A stretch of 64,000 nucleotides of DNA from Lichenostomus cassidix (taxonomy: Eukaryota > Chordata > Aves > Passeriformes > Meliphagidae), in assembly GCA_008360975.2 (NCBI GenBank), contig CM039179.1:51132561-51196560 (forward strand). The letters run 5' to 3'. The position numbers and the translations under genes were made by a program. Within the stretch, counting starts at the first letter, position 1. Each line of letters starts with the position of its first letter. The notes beneath the pieces were generated by a model. The model saw only the letters and a list, made by a program, of their open reading frames with translations. It was not told where the DNA came from and made no database searches. Shown in pieces: positions 60,890-64,000 of this stretch.

Positions 60890-62372
60890 CATCCAAGAAA
60901 TTGAAGCCAACAGCTTTACATCCCACTGGAGATCAGTAACAGGTGGTGTGTCATGAGGTTCCATACTAGGACCAGTACTGTTCTATGTGTTTATTAGTTG
61001 CATAAACAGTGGGATTGTGTGTTCTCTCAGCAAATTTGTGGATAACACCATGCTGCATTGTATGCCATCCAGATGTGTTGTGGTTTAAGTGCAGCAGGCA
61101 ATTAAGCCTCATATAGCCACTTACACACTGGGAGAATCAGAAGTGAGAATCAAAAGTGAGAAAAACTCGTGGGTTGAGATAAAGACAGCTTAACAGGCAA
61201 AGCAAAAGCAGTGCACCCCGAAAAAGCAAAGCAAGGAATTAATTCACCACTTCCCATAGGCAGGCAGGTTTTCAGCCATCTCTGGGAAAGCAGGGCTCCA
61301 TCCTGCCTAATGGTTGCTTGGGAAGACAAACATCATCAACCCCTTCCTTCTTCATCCCCCCAGCTCTATATGCTGAACATGATGCTATGTGCTATTGGAT
61401 ATCCCTTAGGTCAGCTAGGGTCAGCTGTCCCAGCTGTGTGTCCTCACGTCTTGTACACCCCCATCCTCCACACTGATGGCTTGGGGTGAGAGGTAGAAAA
61501 GGCTTTGACTGTGCAAGCACTACTCAGCACAAACAAAAATATCTCTATATCATCAATACTGTTTCCAGACTATATCCAATAAACAGCCCCATACCAGCCA
61601 ATGTGAAGAGAATTAACCCTACCACAGCCAAAACCAGCACAAGAGGACCCTTGACAAGCTTCAGGAGTGGAAATCTCATGAAGTTCAGCAAGGCCAAGTG
61701 CAAAGTCCTACACGCGGCCTGGGACGATCCCCAGCATCAATACAGCCCGGAGGCTGAACGGATTCAGGGCAGCCCTGCCAAGGAGCACTCGGAGAAACTG
61801 ATGGATAAAAAATTGGCCAGGAGCTGGCAAAGTTTGCTTGCAGCCCAAGAGACCAGCTATGTCCTGGGCTGCATAGAAAGGGGTTAATATGCCCCGGTAC
61901 TCTGCTCTGGTGAGAACCAAAGAGGAGTATTATATCCAGATCTAGGGTCCCCAACCCAAGACATGGACTTATTGGTTGAAGGGATTGAAAACCACTCCTG
62001 CGAAGACAGGCTAAGAGAAATGGAGTTGTTTAGCCCAGAGAAGTCTATAGGGAGACCCCATTGCAGCCTTCCAACATATAAAGGGGGGCTATAAGAGAGA
62101 TGGAGAGATATTTTTTACCAGGGTCTGCAGTGACAAGGTGGAGCAATGATTTTAAACGTAAAGAAGGTATGTTTAGAACTATGGGGGTGGTGAGGCACAG
62201 GAACTGGTTGCTCAGAGAAGTGGTGGATGGCCCATCCCTGGCGGTATTCAAGGCCAGGTTGGGTGGGGCTTTGAGTAACCTGATGAACTGGAAGATGTTC
62301 CAAGGAAGTTTGGTTGGATAAGAAGATTTTTTAAGGTCCCTTTCAACCCAAGCCAATCTATGATTCTATAAT
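60890..62372 (+). mobile_element. CR1 LINE (RT end and 3' region), split by a solo LTR
   Basis: The longest CR1 in the window. The first part (60890-61075) holds an RT-coding remnant ('ggagatcagtaacaggtggtg', 'agtgggattgtgtgttctctcagcaaatttgtgg'). The second part (61642-62372) resumes with 'agaggacccttgacaagctt' and runs to the 'tctatgattctataatc' tail. The two parts join in CR1 order once 61076-61641 is removed. Stops and frame changes show it is inactive. Confidence 0.92.
61076..61641 (+). mobile_element. Solo LTR, ERVL-like, inserted into CR1
   Basis: 566 bp from 'tgttgtggtttaa' to 'aaaaccagcaca'. It is flanked by 'agatg' (61071-61075) and 'agagg' (61642-61646), a 5-bp target duplication with one mismatch, as expected for ERVL-type elements. 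It shares long stretches with 29719-30303. Its open frames are incidental. Confidence 0.88.
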
Positions 62373-62499
62373 CATGGGAAAGGATTGCTGTATCAGTAAA
62401 AAGCAAAAAAAAATATTCCATGAAGAGATTAAGAAATGAAGGAGAAGACTGTGGTTGGCTTGAGACCCAAAGAGATGGCATTTCTTGTAGAATGCGTGT

Positions 62500-62690
62500 C
62501 CTAGAATCATAGAATAACGTAGGTTGGAAAAGATCCTTAATATCATTGAGTCCAGCAGCTAACCTAACACTGCCAAGTCCACCACTAAACCATGCCCCTA
62601 AGCACCTCATCTACACGTCTTCTGAATACCTCCAGGGGTGGTGACACAACCACTTCCCTGGGCAGGCTGTTACATTGCCACCACCCTGGC
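62500..62690 (-). mobile_element. CR1 LINE 3' fragment, antisense
   Basis: Starts on the + strand with 'tagaatcatagaataacgtaggttggaaaagatcc' (62501-62535), the reverse complement of a CR1 tail. It continues with 'caccactaaaccatgcccctaag' and 'cttccctgggcaggctgtta'. It faces the previous CR1 tail to tail across about 130 bp. Confidence 0.9.
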
Positions 62691-64000
62691 AGTGTGACAT
62701 AATGACTTTTTACTCTGGTTTTACTGATATCTTAAGCTCTTAGTAGCTGATCTTTATCGGTAGAAATTTTTGTAGATACCCATAAAATATTTACTGCTTT
62801 ATAAATCCAATTATCTTAAAAATAAGAAAAAAGTGAAATTAAAGAACTTTGTGATTTGCTAATTTGAATTACAAACTCACTATGAGTTACATGTTCCAGC
62901 TGTTTAAGTATCCTAAATACATTTGCATTTGAAGACATAAAGTGCACAAATTCGTTATATACTAGTTACTACTTTCTAATTTTGTTTTATCTAAGAACAG
63001 TTAATTTAGTCTCCTGATTGCATAAATCCATTCACCAACAGATTAAATTCTTCTATGAAATTTTCAGAAGCAATGTAATGAAGTCACCTTCAGTCTGGTG
63101 TTGTCAGACCACAAATCAATATAGTAAAATATCCTAATTTTTTCAACATTAAGCATAAAAGTTTTTAGTGAAATATTTGCTCTAGTAACTTAAAGAAGAA
63201 GTTATAAAAAATGAATGCCTTTTCTTCTAAGGTAAAACTACAAAAAAGAATGCTGCTTGTCATTCAGAATTAAAATAAAATATTAGGACTTAATGAAAAA
63301 AGAATGGTCAGGTTCACAGAAAACTTAGTTTTTAAGCCACAATTTGGACAGAACAAACTGGTTACAGAGAAAAATCTGAAAATATTAAGTACTGATAAAT
63401 GATGGTCCTACCAGTGTGAAAGGATATGTATGCAAATTTTATCTATGAAAAGCAAACATAATTTTGATATTAAAGTGAAAACCTATTCACTGTAGTTACA
63501 GTAATATTTATTTAACTTTAACAATTGTAATATGGCTTTGCCAGGTAATCTTGTCATTATAACAGGAAATCCATACTAAAATAAATTGAACATTATAACA
63601 CTCTGTTACCATCTAATAAACTTTGTTGCCATTTGTCTAACAAAAATATTAGGAGTGTGGTCTGGTGATCTGAGTAGTGGGCTGTGAAATTGGCACCTGT
63701 ATTCTCCACCACAGGATATGACCTTGAGCATTCCACTAAAATATAAATCTCATTGTATTTCAAAGGCACATTTAATTGAGAAATAGATTATAAATATCTC
63801 AAAAACACAATGCCTCAAAAAATTGATAAAAGAAATTAGTAAATATGTTTGAAAATGTGTGATATGTATGTGTGATATGTATGTGTGATATATATCTTAA
63901 GCATCTTACTATGATTTTAATATAAAAATAAGATCTCAACAAAGACTTGTACAATGCAGATATTTAAAATGTGTTGGATGCCACATACAATATCTGGAAA
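62691..64000. other. AT-rich host DNA to window end
   Basis: No gene recognised. A 13-bp tandem repeat (unit 'atgtgtgatatgt', 2.8 copies) lies at 63855-63891. Confidence 0.55.

Noticed and set aside
61486..61887. 133-codon open frame on the + strand
   Set aside because: It runs across the junction of a solo LTR and a CR1 copy and is composite repeat sequence.

Overview
The window looks like a piece of bird chromosome, possibly passerine (weak inference). It is AT-rich, gene-poor DNA scattered with CR1 LINE copies. Several CR1s end in the ATTCTATG/ATTCTGTG-type tail typical of birds. There are also avian-type solo LTRs and one nearly complete endogenous retrovirus (ERV). I find no confident host protein-coding gene, rRNA, tRNA or CRISPR. 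The host DNA is probably intergenic or deep intronic.

Layout. 1-18.9 kb: AT-rich host DNA with one decayed avian repeat (1.2-1.6 kb), CR1 fragments at 11.2, 17.1 and 17.9 kb, and traces of much older repeats. 18.9-27.1 kb: an 8.2-kb provirus on the + strand, in the order 5' LTR, primer-binding region, leader with splice donor, gag, -1 frameshift signal, protease-RT, frame break, RNase H-integrase, splice acceptor, env, polypurine tract, 3' LTR. 27.16-27.66 kb: an assembly gap of exactly 500 N. 27.7-64 kb: AT-rich host DNA with solo LTRs at 29.7, 45.9 (minus strand), 57.2 (partial) and 61.1 kb. This stretch also has CR1 copies at 28.8, 33.4, 38.9, 49.7, 54.1, 60.9 and 62.5 kb and a GAAA microsatellite at 40.5 kb.

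The provirus is the main object. Its LTRs align without gaps over 506 bp and differ at 6 sites (1.2%), so it is young. Gag (688 aa) is open. A textbook slippery heptamer A AAA AAC abuts the gag stop, followed after 7 nt by sequence that can fold into an H-type pseudoknot; this would deliver protease and RT in the -1 frame. Pol is broken by one frame change between RT and RNase H, and env by a single amber codon just before the membrane anchor. The predicted product is a short Env with no anchor. Its surface subunit has no N-glycosylation sequon, and the Env C-terminal tail is encoded inside the 3' LTR. Pol looks like a class II (alpha/beta-related) retrovirus, and Env-TM has the CX6CC type with a cysteine-flanked internal fusion peptide, as in alpharetroviruses.

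The only host coding candidate is a weak one: a 238-bp open stretch on the minus strand at 31.75-31.99 kb with splice-like ends and a CxxC...CxxC pattern.
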